Source: Stagnihabitans sp039932095
GTDB taxonomy: Bacteria > Pseudomonadota > Alphaproteobacteria > Rhodobacterales > Rhodobacteraceae
Length of the DNA: 15,991 bases
Reading direction: 5' to 3'
NCBI GenBank assembly: GCA_039932095.1
Contig: JBDTQR010000101.1
Span: 1-15,991, forward strand
Made by a program: the position numbers and the translations under genes
Notes under the pieces: generated by a model
Databases searched by the model: none
What the model was told of the DNA's origin: nothing
Seen by the model: the letters and a program-made list of their open reading frames with translations, nothing else
Shown here: one piece after another, positions 1-8,414 of the stretch
How positions within the stretch are numbered: the first letter of the stretch is position 1
Layout: each line of letters opens with the position of its first letter

Positions 1-91
1 TCAGCGAGCCGTCGGTGATCACCTTGAGACTGCCCATGGTGAGCAGTCCGTCAGCGCCGGGGAGTACGTCACCGGTGCGGAGTCCACGCTC
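1..91 (-). pseudogene. Internal fragment of a YtcJ-like amidohydrolase, probably a misjoined contig end
   Basis: Read on the minus strand, these bases give an uninterrupted peptide containing ERGLRTGD, then GLLTMGSLKVITDGSL at the window edge. This matches the conserved strand around the metal-binding Asp in YtcJ-like members of the amidohydrolase superfamily (often written as MGxLKxxxDGSL). Those are metal-dependent hydrolases acting on amide or related bonds. Only about 30 residues are present, so neither start nor stop can be placed. The similarity fades near bases 91-98, exactly where a credible plus-strand protein begins. The style of the peptide is closer to actinobacterial members than to the rest of this window. 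Either a rearrangement cut the gene here or the contig is chimeric; the second seems more likely. Confidence 0.5.
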
Positions 92-92
92 G

Positions 93-455
93 ATCGTCTG
101 CATCGACCCGGCCAACACCGACCTGATGCAGGACTTCTACAACGACAAGGCCAAGGTCAGGCTGCTGGAAATTCAATGCGAATTCACCGACGACTATCTG
201 ATCGGCCATGCGCGGCGGGTCGGTTTGGCGGGCGACCGGACCCCGGCAGAGGTGGTCAACCGCCTGTTGCCGACGATCCGCTATGACGTGAAGTTTGAAA
301 GCGACCGCATCCGCGACGCCGGGTTCAGCGACTTCCTGCGCATCCGCCAGACCGCGACCGTCGATGAAAACACCGTGCCTTTGGCCGAGTTCCTTGATAT
401 TCCCGGCGACAAGGCCCGCGAAATCGCGGCCACCGAATATCTGTTTGTGGACTGA
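93..455 (+). CDS. C-terminal part of an unrecognised protein (5' end missing)
   Basis: The reading frame is open to the left edge, but the part before about base 93 is antisense to the amidohydrolase fragment and reads as low-quality Ser/Pro/Arg sequence. Credible protein starts at IVCIDPANTDLMQDFYND and runs about 120 residues to TEYLFVD and a TGA at 453-455. It is mixed alpha/beta in character, with a charged middle (LLEIQCEFTDDYL) and no membrane segment or Cys cluster. I do not recognise the family. The HIT-family gene starts only 4 bases after the stop, so the two are probably co-transcribed. The true start lies outside the window or was lost at the suspected misjoin. A GTG at 15 is not believable as a start. 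Confidence 0.55.
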   Translation: MVCIDPANTDLMQDFYNDKAKVRLLEIQCEFTDDYLIGHARRVGLAGDRTPAEVVNRLLPTIRYDVKFESDRIRDAGFSDFLRIRQTATVDENTVPLAEFLDIPGDKAREIAATEYLFVD

Positions 456-459
456 CAGC

Positions 460-831
460 ATGGCTTATGATTACGACCCGAACAATATCTTTGCCCGCAT
501 CCTGCGAGGTGAGATCCCGAACAAGACCGTGCTGGAAAGCACGCATACGCTGGCTTTTCACGACATCAACCCGCATACCCCGGTGCATGTGCTGGTGATC
601 CCGAAGGGTCCCTACGTGACCTTTGACCATTTCGCTGCCGAAGCCTCGGCGGACGAGATTGTCGATTTCCACCGCACCGCCGCTGCAGTCTGTGCCCTGC
701 TGGGCATCGCGCCCGGCGAAGGGTACCGCGCCATCACCAATGCGGGCGGCCACGGGATGCAGGAAGTGCCACATTACCATCTGCATATTCTGAGTGGCCG
801 GGCGATGGGCCGACTGGTGAGCCCCGCCTGA
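460..831 (+). CDS. HIT-family protein (histidine triad nucleotide-binding)
   Basis: This 123-residue protein has the HIT fold signature. The N-terminus has the typical NIFARILRGEIP segment, followed by HDINPHTPVHVLVIPK near residues 34-49, and the triad H105-Y-H107-L-H109 in EVPHYHLHILSG. HIT/HINT proteins are small cytosolic nucleotide hydrolases or transferases that cleave AMP from phosphoramidate or acyl-adenylate substrates; the middle His is the nucleophile. Length fits the family. The ATG at 460 follows the upstream stop by 4 bases, so translation is probably coupled, with no strong ribosome binding site of its own. A longer frame from 295 exists but overlaps the upstream gene and lacks family similarity. 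The physiological substrate cannot be read from the sequence. Confidence 0.92.
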   Translation: MAYDYDPNNIFARILRGEIPNKTVLESTHTLAFHDINPHTPVHVLVIPKGPYVTFDHFAAEASADEIVDFHRTAAAVCALLGIAPGEGYRAITNAGGHGMQEVPHYHLHILSGRAMGRLVSPA

Positions 832-867
832 CGAAACCGCAAGGATCGGGTCGCGGTGCCCCTGACA

Positions 868-891
868 CTGGTTCATGGATATTTGAACCAG
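868..891. promoter_or_regulatory. Perfect 8+8 inverted repeat (operator-like) upstream of the DUF1203 gene
   Basis: CTGGTTCA at 868-875 and TGAACCAG at 884-891 are perfect inverted repeats separated by 8 bases. The element lies between the HIT gene stop (831) and the DUF1203 ribosome binding site (896-902). No T-run follows on either strand, so it does not look like an intrinsic terminator. Its size and symmetry suit a dimeric helix-turn-helix regulator, or an RNA hairpin just ahead of the ribosome binding site. Which of these applies is inference. Confidence 0.5.
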
Positions 892-907
892 AATGAAAGG
901 GAATGTG

Positions 908-1366
908 ATGCGCTTTACTCCGATACCGACCGAAATTGTCCGGGCTTATCAAACGGGTGGCCTCGATGCGAATGGCCAGTTGCCCGAGCGGAAATTGTCT
1001 GACGGCGGGGCCAATCCCTGCCGCCATTGCCTGCAGATGATCCCGGAAGGGGCCGAGATGCTGGTGCTGGCGCATCGCCCCTTCCCCGCGCTGCAGCCTT
1101 ACGCCGAACTGGGGCCAATCTTCTTGTGCGCAGACGCTTGCGACGCCGGCGGCGGGGCCGAAATTCCGGCGGTGCTGGCCTCGCCCGACTACATCGTGCG
1201 GGGCTACGGTGCCGACGACCGGATCGTCTATGGCACCGGATCGGTGGTACCGACCGGGCGGATTGCGGCTGAGGCTGCGGCGCGGTTGGCCGACGCTCGC
1301 GTTGCCTATGTTCATGTCAGGTCGGCGCGGAACAACTGTTATCAGGTCAGGATTGACCAGGACTAG
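908..1366 (+). CDS. DUF1203 domain-containing protein
   Basis: The 152-residue product matches the DUF1203 pattern along its whole length: NPCRHCLQ at 36-43, an acidic proline-rich core with PYAELGPIFLC at 64-74, IVRGY at 96-100, and the C-terminal signature YVHVRSARNNCYQVRI at 134-149. No enzymatic role is established for this family. The Cys pair of PCRHC together with the later GPIFLC and NNC cysteines suggests a metal or redox site, which is inference. It is cytosolic, with no signal peptide or membrane segment. The ATG at 908 is preferred over an in-frame ATG at 893 because AAAGGGA at 896-902 sits 5 bases ahead of it. The stop TAG shares bases with the stop of the convergent downstream gene. 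Confidence 0.88.
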   Translation: MRFTPIPTEIVRAYQTGGLDANGQLPERKLSDGGANPCRHCLQMIPEGAEMLVLAHRPFPALQPYAELGPIFLCADACDAGGGAEIPAVLASPDYIVRGYGADDRIVYGTGSVVPTGRIAAEAAARLADARVAYVHVRSARNNCYQVRIDQD

Positions 1367-1916
1367 GTCAAGGTCTCGCCGCGCTCCAGCATCGCCACGA
1401 ATTCCGCCAGACGCTTGGCACGGGTCTCTGGCCGTTTGGCGGTGGTCAATCGGTAATAGATCGCAAAGCGGTTCCTGGAGTTCAGGTTTTTCAAGCCTTG
1501 CTTTGCCATTGGACTGGCTGCCACGAGATCGAGAAAATCCTGCGGCAGTTCAGCATTCTTGCCACCGGAATAGCCCTGCTCCCACCGGCCATTGGCCTTG
1601 GCAAGGTCGATATGGGCTTGGCCCGCCGCTGTCATCCGGCCCTCGGCGATCAGCCGTTCGGCGGTTGCGATGTTCTTTTGGCTCCACACTGACCCTGCCT
1701 TGCGCGGGGTAAAGCGTTGGGTCCATTGGGTTTCGTTGATGGTCTTGCGAACCCCGTCGATCCAACCATGCACCAAGGCCTCGACCACCGCCTGCTCCCA
1801 GTCGATCGACGGGGTGCCCGAGCCTTTGCGATGGTAGAGCACCCAGACTTCCGTGGCCTGCGGGTTGGCGGCCAACCAGTTGGACCAGTCGGCAGGGGTG
1901 GCGAAGGGGATCGGCG

Positions 1917-1920
<4 letters not shown>
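1363..1920 (-). CDS. YdeI/OmpD-associated (OmdA) family protein
   Basis: The 185-residue product has the family core: EVWVLYHRKGSG at 24-35, a VVEALVHGWIDG block at 45-56, RFTPRKAGSVWSQKN at 69-83 and a C-terminal part rich in basic helices (NSRNRFAIYYRLTTAKRPETR). Members are annotated as YdeI/OmpD-associated or bacteriocin-protection proteins; the biochemical role is not established. The start is a TTG (1920-1918) overlapping the polA TGA (1919-1917). No ATG exists near this end, the N-terminus is full length for the family, and there is only a weak G-rich stretch upstream. Translation therefore probably depends on ribosomes finishing polA. The stop codon overlaps that of the convergent DUF1203 gene in a CTAG palindrome. 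Confidence 0.85.
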
Positions 1921-4721
<2,801 letters not shown>

Positions 4722-4726
4722 GGTGA

Positions 4727-4733
4727 TCCTCCT
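4727..4733 (-). promoter_or_regulatory. Strong Shine-Dalgarno site of polA
   Basis: AGGAGGA on the minus strand lies 5 bases ahead of the ATG at 4721-4719. It fixes the polA start and is the best ribosome binding site in the window. Confidence 0.8.
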
Positions 4734-4779
4734 GATGGAATGACTTTCATGCCATGATCTGCTGGGGGGTGCTAGTGCG

Positions 4780-4808
4780 TTGACAGGTGGAATTTCCGGG
4801 CCTATTCA
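4780..4808 (+). promoter_or_regulatory. Candidate sigma70 promoter upstream of the GNAT gene
   Basis: A perfect -35 TTGACA (4780-4785) is followed after exactly 17 bases by TATTCA (4803-4808), a weak -10. It points toward the GNAT gene, whose start is about 150 bases further, so it would give a long leader containing the two hairpins at 4842-4874. The -10 matches consensus at only three positions, hence the moderate confidence. No equally good promoter is visible for polA in the other direction. Confidence 0.4.
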
Positions 4809-4841
4809 AGGGCCATGTTGATCTTGAACCGCCCCAATCCG

Positions 4842-4874
4842 TGGTATTTTACCAACGCCAAATAGGCGGTTGGT
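4842..4874 (+). other. Two overlapping, mutually exclusive inverted repeats in the polA/GNAT spacer
   Basis: TGGTA (4842-4846) and TACCA (4850-4854) form a 5+5 inverted repeat with a 3-base loop. The same ACCA is also the start of ACCAACGCC (4851-4859), which pairs with GGCGGTTGGT (4865-4874) across a 5-base loop with one bulged G. The second hairpin is longer and GC-rich. Because they share 4851-4854 only one can form at a time. No T-run follows, so neither is a standard terminator. They could be a leader RNA switch, part of a small RNA, or DNA-level operators. Confidence 0.4.
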
Positions 4875-4961
4875 CAGCATCGAATTCCCCCGATCAGACC
4901 CATGAACCGCCCGTAAGGTGGTTCCGATTCTGCCTTGCGGGCCCCCGCAACGGAGCAGAAG

Positions 4962-5432
4962 ATGACCCTGACGATACGATGTGCGACCCCGATGGACATA
5001 CCGGAAGTCCATGACATGATTGGGCTTTTAGCCCGACACCACGGCGAAGAGCCGCAGATTTCGCGACTGGAATTGCGGCATCAGATCTTTGATCTGGAGC
5101 GTGGGCAGATTCTGGTGGCCGCGGAGGAAGAGGGGCTGATCGGCTATGCGCTGATCCTGACGCGGCCCAATCTGGTGACCGGCGGGCTCGGACATGACAT
5201 CAACCATTTGTTCGTGGTGGAATGGCGGCGCAAGGCCGGGATTGGCCGGGCGCTGATAGCGGCGGCGCGTGCGGTCAGCAATGCAGCGGGGGCGGAGGGG
5301 TTGGTGATAGGCACCCACCCGGAAAACCTCGGCGCACAAAGGGCTTACCGGGAAATGGGACTGACAGAGTTGCCGGTGCCGGGACCAAAGTTCAGGATTG
5401 CGCTGGATGAAACCACTGCGCTGACAGGGTGA
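4962..5432 (+). CDS. GNAT-family N-acetyltransferase
   Basis: This 156-residue cytosolic protein has the GNAT fold: N-terminal IRCATPMDIPEVHDMI, a central strand INHLFVVEWRRKAGIGRALI (80-99) with the acetyl-CoA pyrophosphate-binding RKAGIG at 90-95, and the C-terminal NLGAQRAYREMGL (122-134) typical of the family. Such enzymes move an acetyl group from acetyl-CoA to an amine. The acceptor cannot be inferred. The ATG at 4962 is chosen because GGAG (4952-4955) lies 6 bases ahead; the TTG at 4935 has nothing comparable. The gene is transcribed divergently from polA, and its last 41 bases overlap the 3' end of the convergent DUF2459 gene, so transcripts from the two would be complementary there. 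Confidence 0.9.
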   Translation: MTLTIRCATPMDIPEVHDMIGLLARHHGEEPQISRLELRHQIFDLERGQILVAAEEEGLIGYALILTRPNLVTGGLGHDINHLFVVEWRRKAGIGRALIAAARAVSNAAGAEGLVIGTHPENLGAQRAYREMGLTELPVPGPKFRIALDETTALTG

Positions 5433-6063
5433 CGGATTGCGGGGTTGGCGTCCATTGGCCGAAGTCGAGACCGGATTGGCGGAGCATCTCGCCGATCCAG
5501 ACATTACAGGTGTGAAGGGCGCTGAAATGGCCTTGGGCGGCGTAGAATGCGTCGGTATTGCCGTAGGGCGGCACGGGCAATGGCTGCGGCTGGCCCAAGG
5601 GGTCCCTACTAAATGTGGCGGTTACGGCCTGCTCCAACGCTGTCCGTTGGGTCTGGGACAGGTCGAGCCACAGCAGGTTGTCAATGCCGGTGAGATCACC
5701 TGTCACGTCGAGATGCAGGGTTGCGGCGTCGCCGGTGATGGCGTGCCAGATCGTCGCAAGACGCAGGTCGGCATAGGTGCCGGTGGTGGTGTAGAAGGCG
5801 CGCGAGCCCCAGCCGACCACCAGATTTCTGGCGCCCGGGTTCAGTATCGGCACGCCCTGCACGGCGGCAAAGCCAAAGCGGGCGCGGGTTTCCGGGGTCA
5901 GCGGCAGGACGAGGTCATAATGGATCGGACCGCGCAACAGGCCGATGCGGACCAGCGGGCCGCCGTCAATCTGGGCATGGCCACCGGGCAGAACTGCCCC
6001 GGCCAACGCAGCAAGAAAATAGGCAATCGGCAATGAAATCAGCACGGTAAGACCGCGCAGCAT
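5392..6063 (-). CDS. DUF2459 (TIGR02117 family) membrane-anchored protein
   Basis: The 223-residue product begins with one hydrophobic segment (about residues 3-27, LTVLISLPIAYFLAALAGAV) that acts as signal anchor or uncleaved signal peptide. The rest should be periplasmic. Family features include IHYDLVLPL, the NLVVGWGSRAFY motif, TWAD-like TYADLRLATIWHAITG and the C-terminal ALHTCNVWIGEMLRQSGL. DUF2459/TIGR02117 was named for occurrence near urease genes in some bacteria; no urease gene is seen here and no activity is established. The ATG at 6063 is used; a TTG at 6075, two bases after the upstream stop, would add four residues, and neither has a clear ribosome binding site. It is probably translated by coupling with the zf-CHCC gene. 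Its 3' end overlaps the GNAT gene by 41 bases. Confidence 0.87.
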   Translation of the reverse strand: MLRGLTVLISLPIAYFLAALAGAVLPGGHAQIDGGPLVRIGLLRGPIHYDLVLPLTPETRARFGFAAVQGVPILNPGARNLVVGWGSRAFYTTTGTYADLRLATIWHAITGDAATLHLDVTGDLTGIDNLLWLDLSQTQRTALEQAVTATFSRDPLGQPQPLPVPPYGNTDAFYAAQGHFSALHTCNVWIGEMLRQSGLDFGQWTPTPQSVTLSAQWFHPAQS

Positions 6064-6077
6064 CCAGCGCAGCAAGT

Positions 6078-6269
6078 CTAGTGATCGTCGTGGGCATGGG
6101 CGCGGTCAATCACATACCGCTTGTCACAATAGCCGCATTCGACGAAACCGGTTTCCTCGGGGATGGTCAGCCAAACCCTTGGATGGCCAAGCCCGCCGCC
6201 GCCGTGACCCCCGTCGCAGGCGATTTTCCAGTGGGTGACGATCTGGGTCTCTGGCACTTGGGTGGGCAT
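6078..6269 (-). CDS. zf-CHCC zinc-binding protein, homologue of complex I subunit NDUFS6
   Basis: This 63-residue protein has the CHCC zinc site: C18, then GHPRVWL with H29, then C45-x-x-C48 in VECGYCDKRYV. The family (PF10276) includes mitochondrial complex I subunit NDUFS6 (13 kDa), and the Paracoccus homologue is a known subunit of bacterial complex I. A role at NADH dehydrogenase is therefore a fair inference. The spacing between C18 and H29 looks about two residues longer than the common CDGGGGALGHP form, with an extra His at 22. The start is the ATG at 6269 because GAAGGA (6281-6276) lies 6 bases ahead; a longer TTG start at 6299 has no such support. The DUF2459 gene follows after only a few bases. 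Confidence 0.9.
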   Translation of the reverse strand: MPTQVPETQIVTHWKIACDGGHGGGGLGHPRVWLTIPEETGFVECGYCDKRYVIDRAHAHDDH

Positions 6270-6275
6270 GGGCGG

Positions 6276-6281
6276 TCCTTC
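6276..6281 (-). promoter_or_regulatory. Shine-Dalgarno site deciding the zf-CHCC gene start
   Basis: GAAGGA on the minus strand is 6 bases upstream of the ATG at 6269-6267, favouring this start over the TTG ten codons upstream. Confidence 0.65.
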
Positions 6282-6394
6282 GTTCTGATCTTTGGCCAAT
6301 GTAACCGATGGAGCGGGGGCGGCAAAGGGGGTGTCGCTCGCAGCGGGTTACAGTAAGTATTAGCAAGGTTGGAGGTCAATAGACCCTGAACGAC

Positions 6395-6438
6395 CTACAA
6401 AGGCTCTACATCGCCGCTACGAAGCCACTACAAGGTTT
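6395..6438. repeat. Four CTAC motifs at exact 11-base spacing upstream of glpK
   Basis: CTAC occurs at 6395, 6406, 6417 and 6428, each exactly 11 bases after the last. The next base is A, A, G, A, and most units carry a GCC-like triplet at positions 8-10. Four same-face direct repeats of one helical turn resemble the tandem 11-base half-sites used by PhoB/OmpR-type response regulators, although the motif is not the known Pho box. The array is 58 bases before the glpK start and about 126 bases upstream of the divergent zf-CHCC start, so it could control either gene. No convincing sigma70 promoter is visible beside it, as expected if an activator replaces the -35 contact. Confidence 0.5.
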
Positions 6439-6495
6439 CCCACGGGATGGGGAGAAAATCGCGGTCGCCAAATGCCGCGAATCGGGGGGAAGACG

Positions 6496-7977
6496 ATGAC
6501 CTACTTACTGGCGATTGATCAGGGCACGACCTCGACCCGTGCCATCGTGTTTGACGCGGGGCTGCGGCCGGTTGCGACGGTGCAGCAGGAGTTTGCCCAG
6601 CACTATCCGCAATCGGGCTGGGTGGAACATGACCCGGCGGATCTGTGGGGATCTGTGGTGGCGACGGTGCGCGGTGCGATTGCCAAGGCGGGGATAGCCG
6701 CGACCGATATCGCGGGCATCGGCATCACCAATCAGCGCGAGACGGTGGTGGTGTGGGACCGCAAGACCGGCGAACCGGTGCACCTGGCGATCGTGTGGCA
6801 GGATCGGCGGACCGCGCCGCTGTGTGAGGCGCTGAAGGCGGCGGGGCATGAGGCGATGGTGACGGCGCGGACCGGGCTGCTGCTCGACCCGTATTTCAGC
6901 GGCACCAAACTGGCGTGGATCCTGACGCAGGCGGGGTTGGCAGAGCGGGCCGGTCGGGGCGAGCTGGCGTTTGGCACGGTGGACAGTTTCCTGATCTGGA
7001 AGCTGACGAGCGGGCGGGTCCATGCGACCGATGCCACCAATGCGGCGCGGACGCTGTTGTTCAACATCCGGACGCAGATGTGGGACGCCGAGATTTGCGG
7101 CTTGCTGGGGGTGCCGGTGGCGATGTTGCCAGAGGTGCGCGATTGCGCGGCAGAATTCGGGGTGACCGACGCGGCGCTGTTTGGCGCGGCGATCCCGATT
7201 GCCGGGGTGGCGGGCGATCAGCAGGCGGCGACCGTCGGGCAGGCCTGCTTTCAGCCGGGGATGATGAAGTCGACCTATGGCACTGGGTGTTTTGCGCTGT
7301 TGAACACCGGCGGCGAGATGGTGGCGTCGGGCAACCGGATGCTGACGACGGTGGCGTACCGGTTGGGCGGCAGGACGACCTATGCGCTGGAGGGGTCAAT
7401 CTTCATCGCCGGGGCGGTGGTGCAATGGCTGCGCGACGGGCTGAAGGTGATCCGCGTGGCGTCAGAGACGCAGGGGCTGGCCGAGGCGGCGGATCCTGAT
7501 CAGGGCGTGGTGGTGGTGCCGGCGTTCACCGGCCTCGGCGCGCCCTATTGGCGGCCGGAATGTCGCGGGGCGGTGTTTGGACTGACCCGCAACTCCGGAC
7601 CCTCGGAACTGGCGCGGGCGGCGCTGGAATCGGTGGGTTTTCAGACCCGCGACCTGCTGGAGGCGATGCGGGCGGATTGGGGAGCTGCGGCGGACGGCGT
7701 GCTCAGGGTCGATGGCGGCATGGTGGCGAGCGGCTGGACCATGCAGTTTCTGGCCGACATCACCGGCGCACCGGTGGACCGGCCGGTGGTGACCGAGACG
7801 ACGGCGTTGGGGGCGGCCTATCTGGCGGGCTTGCAGACCGGGATCTGCCCGGAGCCCGAGGTCTTTGCCAGGGGCTGGGCGCTGGAGCGGCGGTTTGAGC
7901 CGCAGATGACGCTGGCCATGCGGGATGCGAAATATGCGCGCTGGAAACGGGCGGTGGCGGCGACGATGGCGTTCTGA
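6496..7977 (+). CDS. glpK: Glycerol kinase
   Basis: The 493-residue enzyme phosphorylates glycerol with ATP to sn-glycerol 3-phosphate, the entry step of glycerol use. It is a FGGY-family kinase. The phosphate-binding DQGTTSTR is at residues 8-15. Glycerol contacts are conserved: R81-E82 in TNQRETV, W101 in VWQDRR, Y133 in DPYFSGTK, and the catalytic base D241 in GVAGDQQAA. The ATP-site segment STYGTGCF (259-266) and the C-terminal RVDGGM/ETTALGAAYLAG blocks are present. Length is standard. The ATG at 6496 is chosen since a G-run (GGGGGGAAG) precedes it by a few bases and it gives the canonical MTYLLAIDQG start; an ATG at 6472 is less likely. No glpF, glpD or glpR is adjacent, so glpK stands alone; control may come from the CTAC array upstream. 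Confidence 0.97.
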   Translation: MTYLLAIDQGTTSTRAIVFDAGLRPVATVQQEFAQHYPQSGWVEHDPADLWGSVVATVRGAIAKAGIAATDIAGIGITNQRETVVVWDRKTGEPVHLAIVWQDRRTAPLCEALKAAGHEAMVTARTGLLLDPYFSGTKLAWILTQAGLAERAGRGELAFGTVDSFLIWKLTSGRVHATDATNAARTLLFNIRTQMWDAEICGLLGVPVAMLPEVRDCAAEFGVTDAALFGAAIPIAGVAGDQQAATVGQACFQPGMMKSTYGTGCFALLNTGGEMVASGNRMLTTVAYRLGGRTTYALEGSIFIAGAVVQWLRDGLKVIRVASETQGLAEAADPDQGVVVVPAFTGLGAPYWRPECRGAVFGLTRNSGPSELARAALESVGFQTRDLLEAMRADWGAAADGVLRVDGGMVASGWTMQFLADITGAPVDRPVVTETTALGAAYLAGLQTGICPEPEVFARGWALERRFEPQMTLAMRDAKYARWKRAVAATMAF

Positions 7978-7998
7978 GGATCTGGGCGAAGGCAACCT

Positions 7999-8042
7999 CC
8001 CAGACCCTCCCTTACCTCCGCGTGAAGGGGCGCAGGTCTGGG
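7999..8042 (+). terminator. Long hairpin 22 bases after glpK, possible terminator
   Basis: CCCAGACC (7999-8006) pairs with GGTCTGGG (8035-8042). Inside it CCCTT (8009-8013) pairs with AAGGG (8025-8029), giving a two-part stem. It is well placed to end or stabilise the glpK transcript, but no T-run follows, so it is not a standard intrinsic terminator. It may also be a small genomic repeat unit. Confidence 0.4.
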
Positions 8043-8092
8043 GTGACGGTTCCGGCCCGGCGGTTGAGCCTCCGGCGGGGATAATTGGGCCG

Positions 8093-8142
8093 AAATTTAA
8101 AGCAAAAGCCGCCCAACCCATCACGGTTGAACGGCTTTGCTT
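8093..8142 (-). terminator. Intrinsic terminator of tRNA-Leu
   Basis: On the minus strand, directly after the tRNA, AAGCAAAGCCG (8142-8132) pairs with CGGCTTTTGCTT (8111-8100) with one bulge, and CAACC/GGTTG extend the stem inside. The 3' arm ends T-rich and is followed by TAAATTT (8099-8093), an imperfect T-tract. Position, stem strength and tail support an intrinsic terminator for the tRNA transcript. Confidence 0.7.
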
Positions 8143-8149
8143 GCGATAT

Positions 8150-8234
8150 TGGTGCCCGGAAGAGGACTCGAACCTCCACGTCTTGCAACACTGGTACCTG
8201 AAACCAGCGCGTCTACCAATTCCGCCATCCGGGC
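8150..8234 (-). tRNA. tRNA-Leu (anticodon CAG)
   Basis: The minus strand folds as a class II tRNA of 85 bases. The acceptor stem pairs GCCCGGA (8234-8228) with TCCGGGC (8160-8154), followed by discriminator A and an encoded CCA (8152-8150). The D-arm has the leucine-type AATTGGTAGACGC. The anticodon stem CTGGT/ACCAG encloses TTCAGGT, giving anticodon CAG at 8200-8198, which reads CUG leucine codons. A long variable arm and the T-arm GGTTCGAGTCC follow. A promoter (8244-8272) and terminator (8093-8142) flank it, so it is a stand-alone transcription unit opposed to the neighbouring protein genes. Confidence 0.97.
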
Positions 8235-8243
8235 GTGAGCCGC

Positions 8244-8272
8244 GATGTAGCCAAGGCGGTGCAGGGTGTCAA
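8244..8272 (-). promoter_or_regulatory. Promoter of tRNA-Leu
   Basis: On the minus strand a perfect -35 TTGACA (8272-8267) is followed after 17 bases by -10 TACATC (8249-8244). The expected transcription start would be a few bases before the mature tRNA 5' end at 8234, the usual arrangement for tRNA genes. Confidence 0.65.
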
Positions 8273-8352
8273 CGGGGTGCGGTGAAAATAGCGGTGATCG
8301 TCGGGGAGGCGTCCGCCGGGCTGCGGGAGATTTGTCTCGCGGGGAATTGGTC

Positions 8353-8381
8353 TTGCTGGCCGGGGCTTGCGAAGTTATTCA
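8353..8381 (+). promoter_or_regulatory. Weak candidate promoter of the NDUFA9-like gene
   Basis: TTGCTG (8353-8358) and TATTCA (8376-8381) are 17 bases apart and lie just upstream of the ribosome binding site at 8402-8409. The -10 is the same hexamer as in the candidate at 4803. Both boxes are imperfect. Confidence 0.3.
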
Positions 8382-8414
8382 GGCAGCATCTTCGCGCGCC
8401 AGAGAGGGGTTCTC

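Noticed and set aside
295..459. N-terminal extension of the HIT protein frame
   Set aside because: It overlaps the upstream gene in another frame, reads as Ser/Pro/Arg-rich noise, and HIT similarity begins right after the ATG at 460.
4806..5012. Small minus-strand frame across the GNAT start
   Set aside because: No family, no ribosome binding site, and it overlaps the GNAT N-terminus.
6300..6495. Sigma70 promoter for glpK or the zf-CHCC gene
   Set aside because: TTGACC-like and TAATAC-like boxes exist but at wrong spacings (11 bases), so no promoter is called.
7462..8124. Minus-strand frame covering the glpK 3' end and the hairpin after it
   Set aside because: Arg/His/Pro-rich shadow of glpK with no ribosome binding site; it would also end in the tRNA terminator.
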